From Arctopsyche grandis (Eukaryota > Arthropoda > Insecta > Trichoptera > Hydropsychidae), in contig NC_135366.1 of NCBI RefSeq assembly GCF_051622035.1, forward strand, positions 935,001-999,000: 64,000 nucleotides of DNA, given 5' to 3'. This document shows, piece by piece, positions 24,301 through 35,500 of this stretch. The position numbers were made by a program, and so were the translations under genes. The notes beneath the pieces are model-generated. The model had not been told where the DNA came from, ran no database searches, and was given only the letters and a program-made list of their open reading frames with translations. The stretch's first letter is position 1. The number at the start of each line of letters is the position of its first letter.

Positions 24301-27300
24301 CATATATATGTGAGTTTTGATTTTAAAAAGACTGAATTTGATTGATACAATAAAGATCTATTATTTAATGTGTGACATTTGTCTGTGTGTAATCGTTCTT
24401 GGAAAAAGAATCGGCACAGGTGGTTTTTTTTTTTTGGGTGCGATTTAACTGTACATTGAGAAAAATACTTTGTATCTTAAAAAGAATGTTTGTGCATTAA
24501 AAATTTGCATTATTTTCGGTGCATTAAACAAATTCGTATCGTGTAGCGAATAAAATATTTTGGTATTATAAAGTGAGCATTTAAAAATGTGAAACGATCA
24601 TTCGAAAACATTTGTTTACGTATTACGTATAAATATATATATTTTTTTTTTGGTGACTTCGACTTCTAGCAGGAAGCTTAAGAGGGCTGTACACCCGAAA
24701 CCTTAATTTTGTTACAGTTCCTTTCTTCGATATATATATTGAATGTATGCGACAATATATATCAATATATATATTGAGTGAATGCGACAGTTGCGCTTCG
24801 ACCAGATAAAACGTATTTTAAATTGACAAAATCGAGGTTTCGTATTCTACTATTTTCACCTCCAAAACTGGACCAATTTTAAAAAAAAAATCATCATCGG
24901 TATGAGAAAGATACTTTCTGTGCATCTATCGGCGTATTTTTTTTTAAATCGACCGTTAAATAAGCACGCTGGACCCGTTTCGTGGGTGTAAAAAAGAGGC
25001 GATTTTATAGATGTTTGGCGGCTCCTATGTCCTATAAAAAATCATTAATCAAAAAAATAAAACGATAGATGCACCCCAATGGAGGATATCCATAGCATAT
25101 TAAAAAATAATTTCTCTAGTGCCATAAATGAGGAAGGGAGAAGTATAGTACGTTTGTATGGACAAGGTGCTGCTGTCCAGCCCTCTTAAGCTTCGGCAGT
25201 GAAGGCAATTTTTCCTTATTTTTATATAGAATTTAGACTAAAACATCACTACTTTGTATCAGCCTTTTTATAATCAAATCAAATGGACATACACAATATA
25301 TATTTCATTATAACATTATATTTCAATGTGAAATTTCACAATGTTTCAGGATAAAGGTTCGTTTTACTTGGTGTTTGAATATATGGATCACGACTTGATG
25401 GGACTGTTGGAGTCGAAGATGGTAGACTTCAACGAGTCCCATAATGCCAGCATAATGAGACAGTTGTTGGACGGTCTGAATTATTGCCATAAAAAAAATT
25501 TCCTCCATAGAGATATCAAATGCAGCAATATTCTAATGAACAACCGGTATGCTTTGTTTTATTTATCGATATATAATACATAAATATATTGTTATATATA
25601 TTGTGTATTTCAATTGTAGGGGCGAAGTAAAACTGGCCGACTTCGGTTTAGCCCGATTGTACAACGCCGACGATCGTCAACGTCAATACACCAACAAGGT
25701 GATCACGCTCTGGTACCGTCCTCCGGAACTGCTCCTCGGCGAGGAACGATACGGGCCTGCGATCGACGTGTGGAGTTGTGGTTGTATTTTGGGAGAGTTG
25801 TTTTTGAAACATCCTCTGTTTCAGGTATGCTCTTTTTTTTTTTCGTGACGGAATTGTGTGAATTGATTCAGATGATGATGATGATGGATTGTTGTTGCAG
25901 GCCGGTGTGGAAGTGATTCAGCTGGAGTTGATATCTCGTTTGTGCGGCACGCCCACTCCGGGCGTTTGGCCGTCGGTGATAAAGCTGCCGTTGTGGCACA
26001 CGCTCAAACCAAAGAAGATCCATCGCAGGCGGGTGCGTGAGGAGTTCAGTCTGATGCCGGCGCCCGCGCTCGATCTCCTCGACAAGATGTTGGAGTTGGA
26101 TCCCGATCGTCGGATCACCGCAGAGGAGGCTCTCAAGAGCGCCTGGTTGAAGAACGTTGTTCCCGAACAGTACGTTTCGATATTGTATATATAATAAAGA
26201 TCTATTCATTTGGTCTGATGGAAGCTATGTATGTAGTCAATCAGCTCTGTCGATATCTGTAATTTTTGTTTACTGATTATCGACTTTAGTATTCAGTCTA
26301 CGTTAGCGTGCGATCTACCTTTGAATCGCGGTCGACAATTTTTTTTTTATTTGTATCGTAGCAACGACCTGTTTATTATTATAATAATAAGCATTTCTAT
26401 CAAAATATCGTCGGCAGCGAAGAAAATACCGGCTCTAAAAACTTATTTTAAATGAATAAGGCCAACCTTAACTTAACCTAACTTAACCTTACCCTTATAT
26501 AAATAGGTGTTGGCTGATAAGATATGTTTTTTTTTTTTAAGTTTTATTTTATCAATATTATAGTTTGCCCGCGGCCGTCTTCTATGAAAGCTTTGGGCGA
26601 CAAGTCTGTAGCGCGGTTGTCTTCCGTAGAATTTCTGAACTTTGCACGGGATTTTGAGCCTTATATGCGTCTATTTCAACTGTTTTAAGGGTCAAAATTG
26701 GTTGAATATATTACTGAGAGTTGAATGCCATCTATTCAATTTGCTTAAAATGAATATATACCAGTCAAAATTAGTGGTTTTGTGGAACCATACTGAAACC
26801 TCGTTTATGTGACGTCACGTCTGTTGAACAATGGCGACGATACGTCTCAATTGTATGAAGAATGATTATTTGACAATTAAGCCAAAACTACGAGATATAT
26901 TATGTATTTTATTATTTAAAATAATACTTTGTGTTAATTAACATATCTGGTTACTTGAGTAAATATTAAAATCTGTATTTAAGGTCGAAAACTTGATTGC
27001 CAAATTGGCGAAAAATTTGCTGCGCACAGGGCTTGTTCGCTATATTTATTGCCGCGGGCAAAGAGTCAGGTTAGGTTAGGCTATTCATTTAATATTAGGT
27101 TGTTAGGGTCGGTATTATTCAGTGTCACTGTCACACGCAAGAACTGAGACAGTGAGACCGCATATTAAAGTAAAAATGTGAAGGTAGATCGCATACTAAA
27201 GTAGATATGTGAAGGTAGACCGCACACTAAGTGTATCATCGGTTTATTAAAATATGAATGAAATGTGTTTTCAGGATGCCCGCTCCGGAATTGCCGACGT

Positions 27301-27419
27301 GGCAAGACTGCCATGAGCTGTGGAGCAAGCAACGGAGGAGGCAACAACGCGATCAGCAGGAGGGCGTAGCCCCTGCGGTTCCTCCACCGGCCACCAGGCC
27401 AGACGCTCTACCCGCCTAG
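12452..27419 (+). CDS. Cdk12: Cyclin-dependent kinase 12 (CDK12), complete coding region, 13 coding exons
   Basis: Exons: 12452-13212, 13283-13458, 13538-13661, 14891-15019, 15100-15226, 18032-18394, 21193-21406, 21497-21765, 24055-24282, 25350-25546, 25620-25824, 25901-26169, 27275-27419. They total 3207 bases, or 1068 residues plus stop, and every junction keeps phase with GT-AG borders. The N-terminal third is rich in Arg/Ser/Lys (RS-like), followed by a Pro-rich segment with repeated LPMPP and an Ala/Ser run in exon 8. The kinase domain begins near residue 712: glycine loop GEGTYGQV (727-734), ATP-binding Lys749, cyclin-binding helix PITAVRE (761-767; PITAIRE in vertebrates), HRDIK (850-854), DFG (870-872), activating Thr887. 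The tail [18 protein letters not shown] matches the CDK12/13 C-terminal extension. With cyclin K, CDK12 phosphorylates the RNA polymerase II C-terminal repeat in the nucleus and supports elongation and processing. The AUG at 12452 lies 31 bases into the exon. Introns 3, 6, 8, 9 and 12 are filled with transposons. Confidence 0.96.
13999..14321. mobile_element. TTAA-flanked MITE, family B (in CDK12 intron 3)
   Basis: Follows TTAA at 13995-13998. Ends are CCTTTCCACCGCGTACGACTAC and GACGCGGGCAAAGG(G); the right target copy is CTAA. Inverted subterminal GCGAACATGCCCT and AGGGCATGTTCGC pair. Other copies are at 16188-17504 (interrupted) and 20459-20780. Confidence 0.8.
14330..14836. mobile_element. 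TTAA-flanked MITE, family D, right end decayed
   Basis: Begins right after TTAA (14326-14329) with CCCTTTGGATGCTGACCAACG and shares its interior (GAATTTCTCGATGGAA, AAGATATATTAGAGAGTCTAAACACACC) with the complete copy at 47583-48060. It abuts the family B copy at 13999-14321. The right end is degenerate. Confidence 0.65.
15329..15380. repeat. (TA)n microsatellite in CDK12 intron 5
   Basis: About 50 bp of TA repeats. Confidence 0.95.
16188..17504. mobile_element. TTAA-flanked MITE family B, split by a LINE
   Basis: TTAA at 16184-16187 and 17505-17508. Ends are CCTTTCCACCGCG and GACGCGGGCAAAGGG. Without the LINE it would be about 320 bp, equal to the copy at 20459-20780. Confidence 0.8.
16294..17287 (+). 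mobile_element. 5'-truncated non-LTR retrotransposon (reverse transcriptase C-terminal part)
   Basis: Flanked by a 10-bp target duplication, ATTGTGTTAA, at 16284-16293 and 17288-17297. It codes almost without interruption for the end of a reverse transcriptase. [15 protein letters not shown] is at about 16353-16400, the catalytic [10 protein letters not shown] at 16483-16512, then [18 protein letters not shown] and [13 protein letters not shown]; the stop is at 17272-17274. It ends in a short GAA-rich tail. The motif order fits RTE/L2-like LINEs. 5' truncation is usual for target-primed insertion. The intact frame suggests a recent insertion. Confidence 0.92.
18731..19050. mobile_element. Palindromic MITE in CDK12 intron 6
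   Basis: A near-perfect inverted repeat of about 150-bp arms around centre 18890. ACAACTCGTTCACAG at 18741 pairs with CTGTGAACGAGTTGT ending 19040, and the pairing runs almost to the middle (CAAACCGTCTGTTCACC / AACAGACGGTCTGTG). Overlapping open frames on both strands here are artefacts of the palindrome. Confidence 0.9.
19300..19705 (-). mobile_element. SINE, minus orientation
   Basis: On the minus strand the head is GCCAGCAGCATAGCTCGGTC with B box GGGTTCGACCC, then a core with GACTCCAGGTCGATCGTTTCC. The tail ends GCGCATTGGGGTTTACCTG followed by AAGGACTTCCTGGTATA, which recurs near 36630, 37050 and 44500. Confidence 0.75.
20050..20366. mobile_element. MITE with 45-bp terminal inverted repeats
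   Basis: Left TGACTTGACAATTATTAGG...CTCACTATTGATCAC and right GTGATCAATAGTGAG...CCTAATAATTGTCAAGTCA are complementary. The segment 20115-20200 also pairs in inverted orientation with 20964-21040 (GCATCCGCTC, GAATTCTCGT-like blocks). The two halves may therefore be one element split by the family A copy between them. Confidence 0.7.
20367..20960. mobile_element. Family A fragment carrying a family B MITE
   Basis: Matches the interior of the family A copy at 15986-17834 (CCTGCCGCCCCATAATGTTG, TATCGTCAGCAGCGAAG, TTAACCTAACC arrays). A family B MITE sits at the same internal site, 20459-20780, with intact TTAA on both sides. The shared insertion site implies the composite was itself multiplied. 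Confidence 0.75.
21786..22396 (+). mobile_element. 3' end of a CR1/jockey-like LINE in CDK12 intron 8
   Basis: Encodes an RT C-terminus ([20 protein letters not shown]) with a stop near 21970. A GCCATTGTGGCGCATTAGG / CCTGTAATGCCACAATGG hairpin and an (AAAT)n tail follow. A second copy in reverse orientation is at 32522-33125. It starts about 20 bp after the exon 8 donor. Confidence 0.85.
22397..23998 (+). mobile_element. Tc1/mariner element rearranged into a foldback
   Basis: Terminal sequence ACAATGCAGAGAAATCGCAT at 22399 returns inverted at the right end (ATGCGATTTCTCTGCATC ending about 23990). The inverted arms run about 500 bp each (22397-22915 and 23480-23998), beyond normal Tc1 TIRs. 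The middle keeps a decayed transposase with the catalytic block [12 protein letters not shown] at about 23012-23050. The right arm continues with [11 protein letters not shown], the third catalytic region. The left arm is an inverted copy of that 3' coding end. The frame is broken by stops and it is not functional. Confidence 0.85.
24673..25194. mobile_element. MITE with GAAGCTTAAGAGGGCTG ends in CDK12 intron 9
   Basis: Left end GAAGCTTAAGAGGGCTG at 24673 and right end CAGCCCTCTTAAGCTTC ending 25194 are perfect inverted repeats. About 520 bp, no coding potential. Confidence 0.8.
26287..27231. mobile_element. Family A element with a family C insertion, CDK12 intron 12
   Basis: Starts TAGTATTCAGTCTACGTTAG and ends AAGGTAGACCGCACACTAAG, the family A ends, with TTAACCTAAC arrays inside. 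The interior 26571-27064 is a family C copy (GTAGAATTTCTGAACTTTGC...GCCGCGGGCAAAG). The last coding exon of CDK12 starts only 43 bp to the right. Confidence 0.75.
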
Positions 27420-28010
27420 CACGCGCTTTGGCTCTGCTTGCCAGAGCCTCCTTACGATACTAGGTGGCAATACACACCGTGAAGTTATTGTAATCATATG
27501 TTAATATTTGGAGGCATTTAAATTATTCAATACACTTACATATATGTATATTTATTACGATAATAACATTCCATTGTGTATATAAATATATGATGCATAA
27601 ATATGTTGTTTTAAATTAAATGAAATAAAAAATAGATCTTTATTTATTCATGAGTGGTTGTCGAGGAATAATGTGAATGTGCTTCCGTCGTTGTTGTCGG
27701 AAACTTTGGAGTTGGATCGTTTCCGTTTGTTGTGAAGATAGTGTGTCGCTCGCTATCCAAAAGCACACACGCATGTATTTGTATATGACAATTTCTTAAT
27801 ACGCTTGTTGTTCTATCGGTGTGTGTATTATGTATATCTGTTAATATAAGACTGTGATATGTATATTATACAAAAGCTATTTTACAAAAAAGAAAAATAC
27901 AATAACAAAAATATGTATGTAAAAAAAACAAATGAAATCACTTCTGTATATATTGTAATTGTTAACGTAAATAAATTATGTTATATTCCTTAAGGTCATA
28001 TATTATTGAT
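27420..28010 (+). other. Probable CDK12 3' UTR
   Basis: Sequence after the CDK12 stop. AATAAA-like signals lie at about 27623 and 27967; the latter is followed by a T-rich stretch. No other gene was seen. Confidence 0.5.
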
Positions 28011-29562
28011 GTTCAATTTTTGAGTGTTGATATATATATTAATAAATGTATATGCATAATATAAAATATATGTATGTATGAAATATTGAAAGAAAAAAAA
28101 TGTGAACGCATAGTGAGATTGTATCGATCTAGTTTTTTTTATATATATAAATGATTATGTGTACAATACAATCTTCCAATTTTTAAGTTATTATTTTAAT
28201 TTTTTTTACAATCCCCTTATTGTTTCTTCTATACTGTTTTTTTTTCTTTATTACGAAATGAAAACACTTTTGTATTGGAAAAATATATATTTTAATGATT
28301 TAACAAATACTACATATAAAATGAACACATTCAACTTTGTAAAAGGTCTTTGCAGACGACAAACATAAATTGTAAAGAGTTTACGACACACTTTACCACA
28401 CTTACGATTAAAAGATTAACAAATGGAATATCTCTCATAAAAGACGTTTTGAAAAATATTTTCATAATATATCACACACGATTGTACAAATGACTTAGTA
28501 TAGATATTGCGGCTGGCATTTTCAACCCTTCACATTCAGCTCAGCGTGTTTGCTGTTTGTCGACAATCTTCTCACCAAAGGGTTGAAAAATTAAATGGGA
28601 ATCAAAATAGAGTTATTATTTATGTAGATTTAAATGGCACAAGTATGAGTCAATATACATTAATATTTACGACACAAAGATCAATAGAAAAATATTTCAG
28701 ACATCAATATTCGTCTCTCCGTTTTTTATACATTTAATTTTTTTTTTCTTCATATAACATGTAAACTGAGCTAATTTTTATTAAATTCTTAAATTTCATC
28801 ATAGGTTTTATGTACACATTAAACGTAATGATTGAGCGTGGACGCATCGAAAATTTTACAAGCTCAACAAGTAAGTATAAACATTAATGACTAGCCATGC
28901 AAAGAATATATACATTTTTAATTTAAAACACATTGTGAGCAACGATTAGTATAGAAAAATTCGTTTAGCACCAAAATCACTTTGTGATGAGAAATAACAT
29001 TGAAAAATATTGTTTTCATATATAAATTGTATTAAACATATTGCCTAAAATCAACAGTCGATAGACGAGACCATCCCCAATGAGAAATACTGTAATTAAA
29101 GCAAATTTAATAAATCATATACAGAGCCATCTCTCGTCTCTTTTGTGTACTAAATAATTTTCATTTTAGTGAATTCATTTGTTTTTCATTAAATTCAAAT
29201 CTGTATAAATCTGACTTAACAATTAACCTCAAACGTACTAAAATTGATTATATTATATAAATTAAAATAAAATATGTCAACGATCAATAATTCAGACTAT
29301 CAGAGTGCGTCTCGACAAGGATGCGAGGATTGTTAAGTCTAATGAATTAAAAACCCCGATTCAAACTTTGAATGCGGCCGTTTTATCACAGATTTTCATC
29401 AGTATTATGTCGTTTTGAATGCATTTTCAAGACGAATCTTAAAACTTACCATACGACGGAGACAAGATGGCGACGCTACAAACTCTATATTATATAAACC
29501 ACCAGTATGACCTCATCCATCGACTCAAAAACCATACACTGACACTCGGCATGTCACGGAAA
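28011..29562. other. Convergent 3' flanks of CDK12 and NPRL2, no gene seen
   Basis: AT-rich sequence between two converging genes. TTTATT (AATAAA on the minus strand) motifs occur at several places, including about 28774, and could serve NPRL2. No recognised repeat or coding frame. Confidence 0.5.
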
Positions 29563-32500
29563 CTATTTCCAAAGCATAGAAATAGTGCGGTCTCTCTCCA
29601 ATTGCTCTTCGAGAGACGCCATCGTCGCGCCATTCTGACAACACAACTCATCCAAGGAGACCAGCCCAGTGTGTATCCTATTACTTATGCTGCTGCCACT
29701 CTCGCTATCAGATCCATCACAGCTCACCGTCACCGGATACTGCAAAAATCACAAACAATAAATAAATAATTCGGATGTGAACACCGCGTGACTTTATCTA
29801 TGTATTTGAGGAATATAAAAAGGTCACAAAGCAAAATATGATAATTAAATATATATACACGTTCACACATATCGGTTATGAGAGCATTTTCAATACAAAT
29901 TGAGCGCAAATGTAGGGAGACTTACACGAGACAAAAGTTCTACTTCTGGTTGTCGGATTTTGTTTGAAATTTTTTTATTACTTGAAATCACTATAATTAT
30001 TATACACATAAAATATCAAGAAAATAAAAATAGTTTGAAAGGTCAAAATAAAATAATGAAATATTGTTTAAAAAAAAAATACAAATCCGGTTGACGAATT
30101 CTGACCAAAACCTTATCAGCTCTAAGTTAGTACATAAAGAATACAAATATAAATTTTCAGGTTGATACGTTCAGGGGTGTGGAAAGAATCGTGATCACAA
30201 CATTTTTGACTTTTCTAAGAGGAAAAAATCCCACTTCCGGTTTATTAAATTTAGTGATTTTTTTTATTATTTTCATCACATTGATACAAGAATTATACTT
30301 GAATTTTTTCGTGAAGAGCACACATGTTAAAGGGGTCGAAAAAAATCGTACAAGAGTAAACTGCCACTTCTGGTTGACGGATGCTTACCAAATTTCATAC
30401 ATAGCTTGGCATTTAGCTTAAACTTCTAGATATGAAATTTCAGTTCAACAACGATGAAGAAGAACAACGTCAGGAGGAGCAACGCGATGTGGAACGAGAT
30501 CGCCACGTTGGTGAATGTATCGGGGAACAAGCCAGACAAAGAAGAGCACCATTCTGGCTGAAAGATTGCGATACAGCACTCTGCGGAGAAGAAAAAGGTG
30601 ACTCTTCAAACGACACATGGAAGGTCGTCACCAAGAAGAAGGGAAAGAAGACTGTATCCTGCAAAACGGCCCTAAGACAAAAGTTAGGCCCCAACGAAGA
30701 AGAAGAAGAACGGGAAAAGCATGGCGGTCAGAAAACATTTTACAAGGGACGCGGTGAAGAAAGGCACCGTATGACTCACGTACCGGCGTTCTGAAGAACG
30801 GCACCACAATTGACGGACATCACAGGCAGACTGGGGATGTTCAGGGAGTTAGCGTGAGGAGGAGTGTTGGAACAGCACGCATGACTCCGATTTGTATAAC
30901 CATGATATGTATACGCTTGTACCACTGACTCTCTGTCAGACTGTGTTAGAGACAGCTTGTAAATATACACCTGTCAAACATGCCTCGTCTTTCACTCTTC
31001 GATATCTGAACCGTCCCGCACACATCTCAACAGTAACCGATACTAAGTTTCAGTTTGATCGGACTAACACAGACACACACACTCATTTTTTCTAGATCAT
31101 GAAAACGTGATCACTGATCAATTCGGAGTTCGAATCAGTCAAAATCTCAAGTTTACAAAACTTCATCTATTGTTTCTACGTACATAAATAAACCAAACCT
31201 AACCCTTACTCAATTCAAACTCACCTTTTGAATTCGCCTTATCAATCCTTCCAATACGCCGAACTGGACCAGCTTACGTTCATTGATACCGAGCGCATAG
31301 GGATTGAATCTGATGCACAGATCCCGGATCGTAGTCCCGTACGTCATCCCGGCATACATGCATATGATATTTTTCAAACTGGCCGGTTGACGAGCTGAAA
31401 ACCAAATATTGAATTAATAAAACCAACCCTCTCAAAACACTTGTCAAAGTCGAACAGGTCGAATTTCACTACCTGATCTGGAACAGAAGTCGATGCAAGT
31501 CTTCTGCAGACCCTTGCAGAGAGCCAGCTGCCGCAGCTTCGGCGTGGCACAATACACGGCGCAGTACTGAAAGATCGGCACGAGGGTGACGACTCCGTAA
31601 TACACCAAGTTTTGGACACACGACTTCACCAGGTTTGTTTCCACATCCGCCAGAGTGCCTATCTTAGATATATGGTTGAAGCCGTCTATATGCGGCAAGA
31701 TCTGAAATAAAAGTATTCAAATGTTGAACATATCGTATGCAGCGAGCAAAAGTTCAATGTTTTATACGGATGGTAATATTCTATAGAGATTATTTATATT
31801 AAAATATATAGGTAATGATGTTTAAACTTTTATATTGACAGTTCGTCATTCATAACGACCGTTGAAATTTTAGATAAAATATTTACAATCTACTATTCCA
31901 ACAGATAAACATTGCATGATGAATTTTAAAAATGGTTTTCATTGGTACATATAAAATGAATTTCAAAATACATATCGCGTCATTGAAGATAAATCCACGA
32001 TTCGGCTAAATCGAATTATAATATGAATGCCGTTTTGTTCCTATTCTAAACAACTATTCAAAATTACATCACATTTTTTATGGCTGTTTTATTTATGATG
32101 CACAAAAGTTTTAACTTTAATTTCAAATCACGTATCAATTCCATTCCGAAGCCACACATTGAAATGTGAACGGGCAAAACACTAATATATGTAAAATATA
32201 AATCAAAGGACTTACAATTGAATGTGAAGTATTCAGTACAATAATATGAAGTATATCTCAGTAAATTAAGTATTGTAATCGTGACAAAGTGGGTAGGATA
32301 TTTTTGCCAGTTTGATAAGGAACCGTTTCAAGAATGAAATCAGATAAATCAACAAAGTCTGATAGGAAACGATCGACTTGGAGTCAAAAATATCCAAGTC
32401 TGACCAGCAGCACTGCATAAATACTTCTGAATAAATTCTTTTCAATCGAGGTCAACCCAGGGCTTGAAGCCGGAAACCTCTCGGTGGTTAGCAATAACGC

Positions 32501-35500
32501 AACCAATGAGCTGCTGATATTTATTTATTTAAAGTTTGGAACATTGTAGCATTACAGGAATTCCTAATGCGCCACAATGGTAAAAAATATAACAGAAAAG
32601 AAAAGAAACAAAATAATAACTAAAGAAATTCATAAATCACAATCAATCATGAAAACAATGATGAGCGCAGACTACCAGATAAATGGGTTAGAGTAATATC
32701 CGACAATTTACGCTCACTAAGGTGGAAAATATCACATTCAGTCTCGGCAGCAACGATTTCATTAGGAAGTTGAATAGCTCTTGGAATAGGAGCCATTCGA
32801 AAAAGAACTGTCCGAGCAGCAGGTACAACCATCAAATGATGATGTCTACCACACACATATGTATATAGTTATTAGGGACATTAAGTCCCAACTGCTCCAG
32901 CAACAACGGGCATGACGTATTACCACTTGGAGCTGGAGAACCAAACGAATTAATGAGAAGTTTCTCCGAAGTTCAAGGGAATTATACACAAGCATGCCCA
33001 AAAGGAAAGGAGTAGGGTAGAGATAAGGGTAATACCCATATTCTTTCCTATATAGGAAACGAAGAAATGCTTTTTGCACTTTCTCTATCATCAGAGAGTA
33101 ATTTGCTTCATGCGGATTCCACACAATCGCATTATACTTTAGCTCATCTAGTATCTAGTATCGATTGTATCTATGTAGTATCGATCATTGATTACGTTTT
33201 TAATCTAAGCATTTGATTTACAGCAACCTTTAACACCACTTCCATTAACTGGTTCCTGTCGATTTATCATCATCATTGCCGTTTGGGAACGCAATATTTT
33301 ATTTTATTTCATAGAACACGAACACTCGCCTTTATAGACCGCCCCAAAGCTACCAGTACACTTAAAACAGATAATACATATATAATTGATAGTCAAATTG
33401 GCGAGCCTGAAGATGCTGAACAATTTGAGATTAACAAAAGAGATGGGAATGGAGATATCAATTTTACAGGAACCGTTTCAAAAAAATTGGCAAACTCTGA
33501 TAAGAAACAATCGACCTCGAGTCACAAACCAAGGTCTGGCCAGCAGCAGGACTCTAGTGGGGAATCGAACCCGTGACACTGCTCGAAAGCATAATATGCT
33601 AACAACTAGTCCACTAGACGAGTGCACTTAAAACAGATCATATAATTGGTGAACCCGAAGATAATGATTAGCTTGAGATTAGCAAGAGAGATAGGAAAGG
33701 AGATGCCAATTTTACAGAAACTGTTTCAATGAAAATCATTGGCAAAATCTGATAAGAAACGATCGACCTCGAGTCAAAAACTAAGGTCTGGCCAGCAACG
33801 GTTCTCTAGTGGGAATCGAACCCGTGACACTCTGCTCGAAAGCATAATATACTAACAACTACTCCACGCTGTCGCTGTATATACATATTCCACTTGAAAA
33901 AAAAAATTAAAACGACAATTCACTGACCAAGTTACATATGTTATATAACACACATTGACCATCTTACTCATACGATACAAAAATATACACTAAACAAATA
34001 CCATATATGTATGGATAGTGGCAAAAAAATTCACACTATCGCCATTTACACAACGATAACGATAAGGTCAATGACTTTAGGATATATTCACTCATAATTA
34101 CACATACATACATACATACATACAAACACGTCTTGGGATCTTTGGGTTTCAACTCTCTGGCAAAGACAAGAGATTTATTTCTTGGGAAACATTTCGTAAA
34201 ATTACTTAGAGGAGAGATTCACAATTCCGCTATCCTAGAGAAGTTAAAATTTTGGGCCCCCGGAAAACCATAGGGCTTTACGAAAGCATGATATCTTGTT
34301 GTCAATTAGGGTTAAAACAAACGCGCTCATGAACTCCCCCCTCTCGAGAGCTGTTGGACTCCTTAACTTACTGGCACATTTCTTAGACCTCTTCAATGCC
34401 AGTTATGTTGAGTTGGTTGAACACATCCTACATAGCGCCAACACCTATTTATTTAAGGGTCAGGCTAGGTTAGGTTAAGTTAGGGTTGGCCCTATTCATT
34501 TAAGATTAAGTCGTCAGGGTCGGTATTATTCAGTCTCACTGTCACACGCGAGAACTGACACAGTGAGACCGCATATTAAAGTAAAAACGCGAAGGTAGAT
34601 CGCATACTAGAGTAGATATGTGAAGGTAGACCGCATACTAAAGTGGATTTTTTTTTACGAATTCTTGTTTTATGTATACTTATAGTTGTAGACAAGCCAA
34701 GAGCATCACAAAGGTAGACAGTGAGCCTATCGTATACCTCGGGCAGATTGTGTCTTTCAATGACCATATGGAAGCAGAAATACAAAAGAGGATCACTATA
34801 GCGTGGAAAAGATTTAACTGTTCGCTGAAAGACATAATGAAGGGCAAACAAAATGCCAATGCAATCAAATATTGAACACCTGCATACTTCCAATCATGGC
34901 CTATGGATGTCAAACTTGGGCTACCACTCAAAAAAACTTCCAGAAGCTTATAACATGCCAGAGGAGCATGGAAATAAGTATGCTAGGATACAGCATAAAA
35001 CATAAGAAAAGAGCAGTAGATCTAAGAATAAGAGGAATAATTTTTCTTTAATAGTAATCGTAACTGAAAGTAAGAAGAGGTTAGTTAAAAGTAGAAGATA
35101 TTAGCATAAAAACCAAAAAATTTAGATGGAGATGGATCGGTCACATGATCAGAGAAAAGAAAGATAAATGGTCAAGAGCAATAACAGAATGGACCCCACG
35201 CTATAAAGCAAAAAGAAAAAGATGGTCAGAAGGCGCCAATTAAATTAGGGCGCCGAACGATGCGCCAATTAAATTAGGGCGCCGAACGATGCGCCAATTA
35301 AATTAGGGCGCCGAACGATGCGCCAAAGGCGCTTTAAAATTTAAAATCAGAGCGCCAAAAGCCATTCAAAATTTTAAATTAGAGCGCTAAAGGCGAAAGT
35401 TTTTTCTAAGGGTGTTTAGAAAAAATTGCCCGAGGGCTCCATCGGGTGTAAGGCCGGCACTGTCTGTAGATCTCACTATTTTTTCTTATAGGCACTGGCT

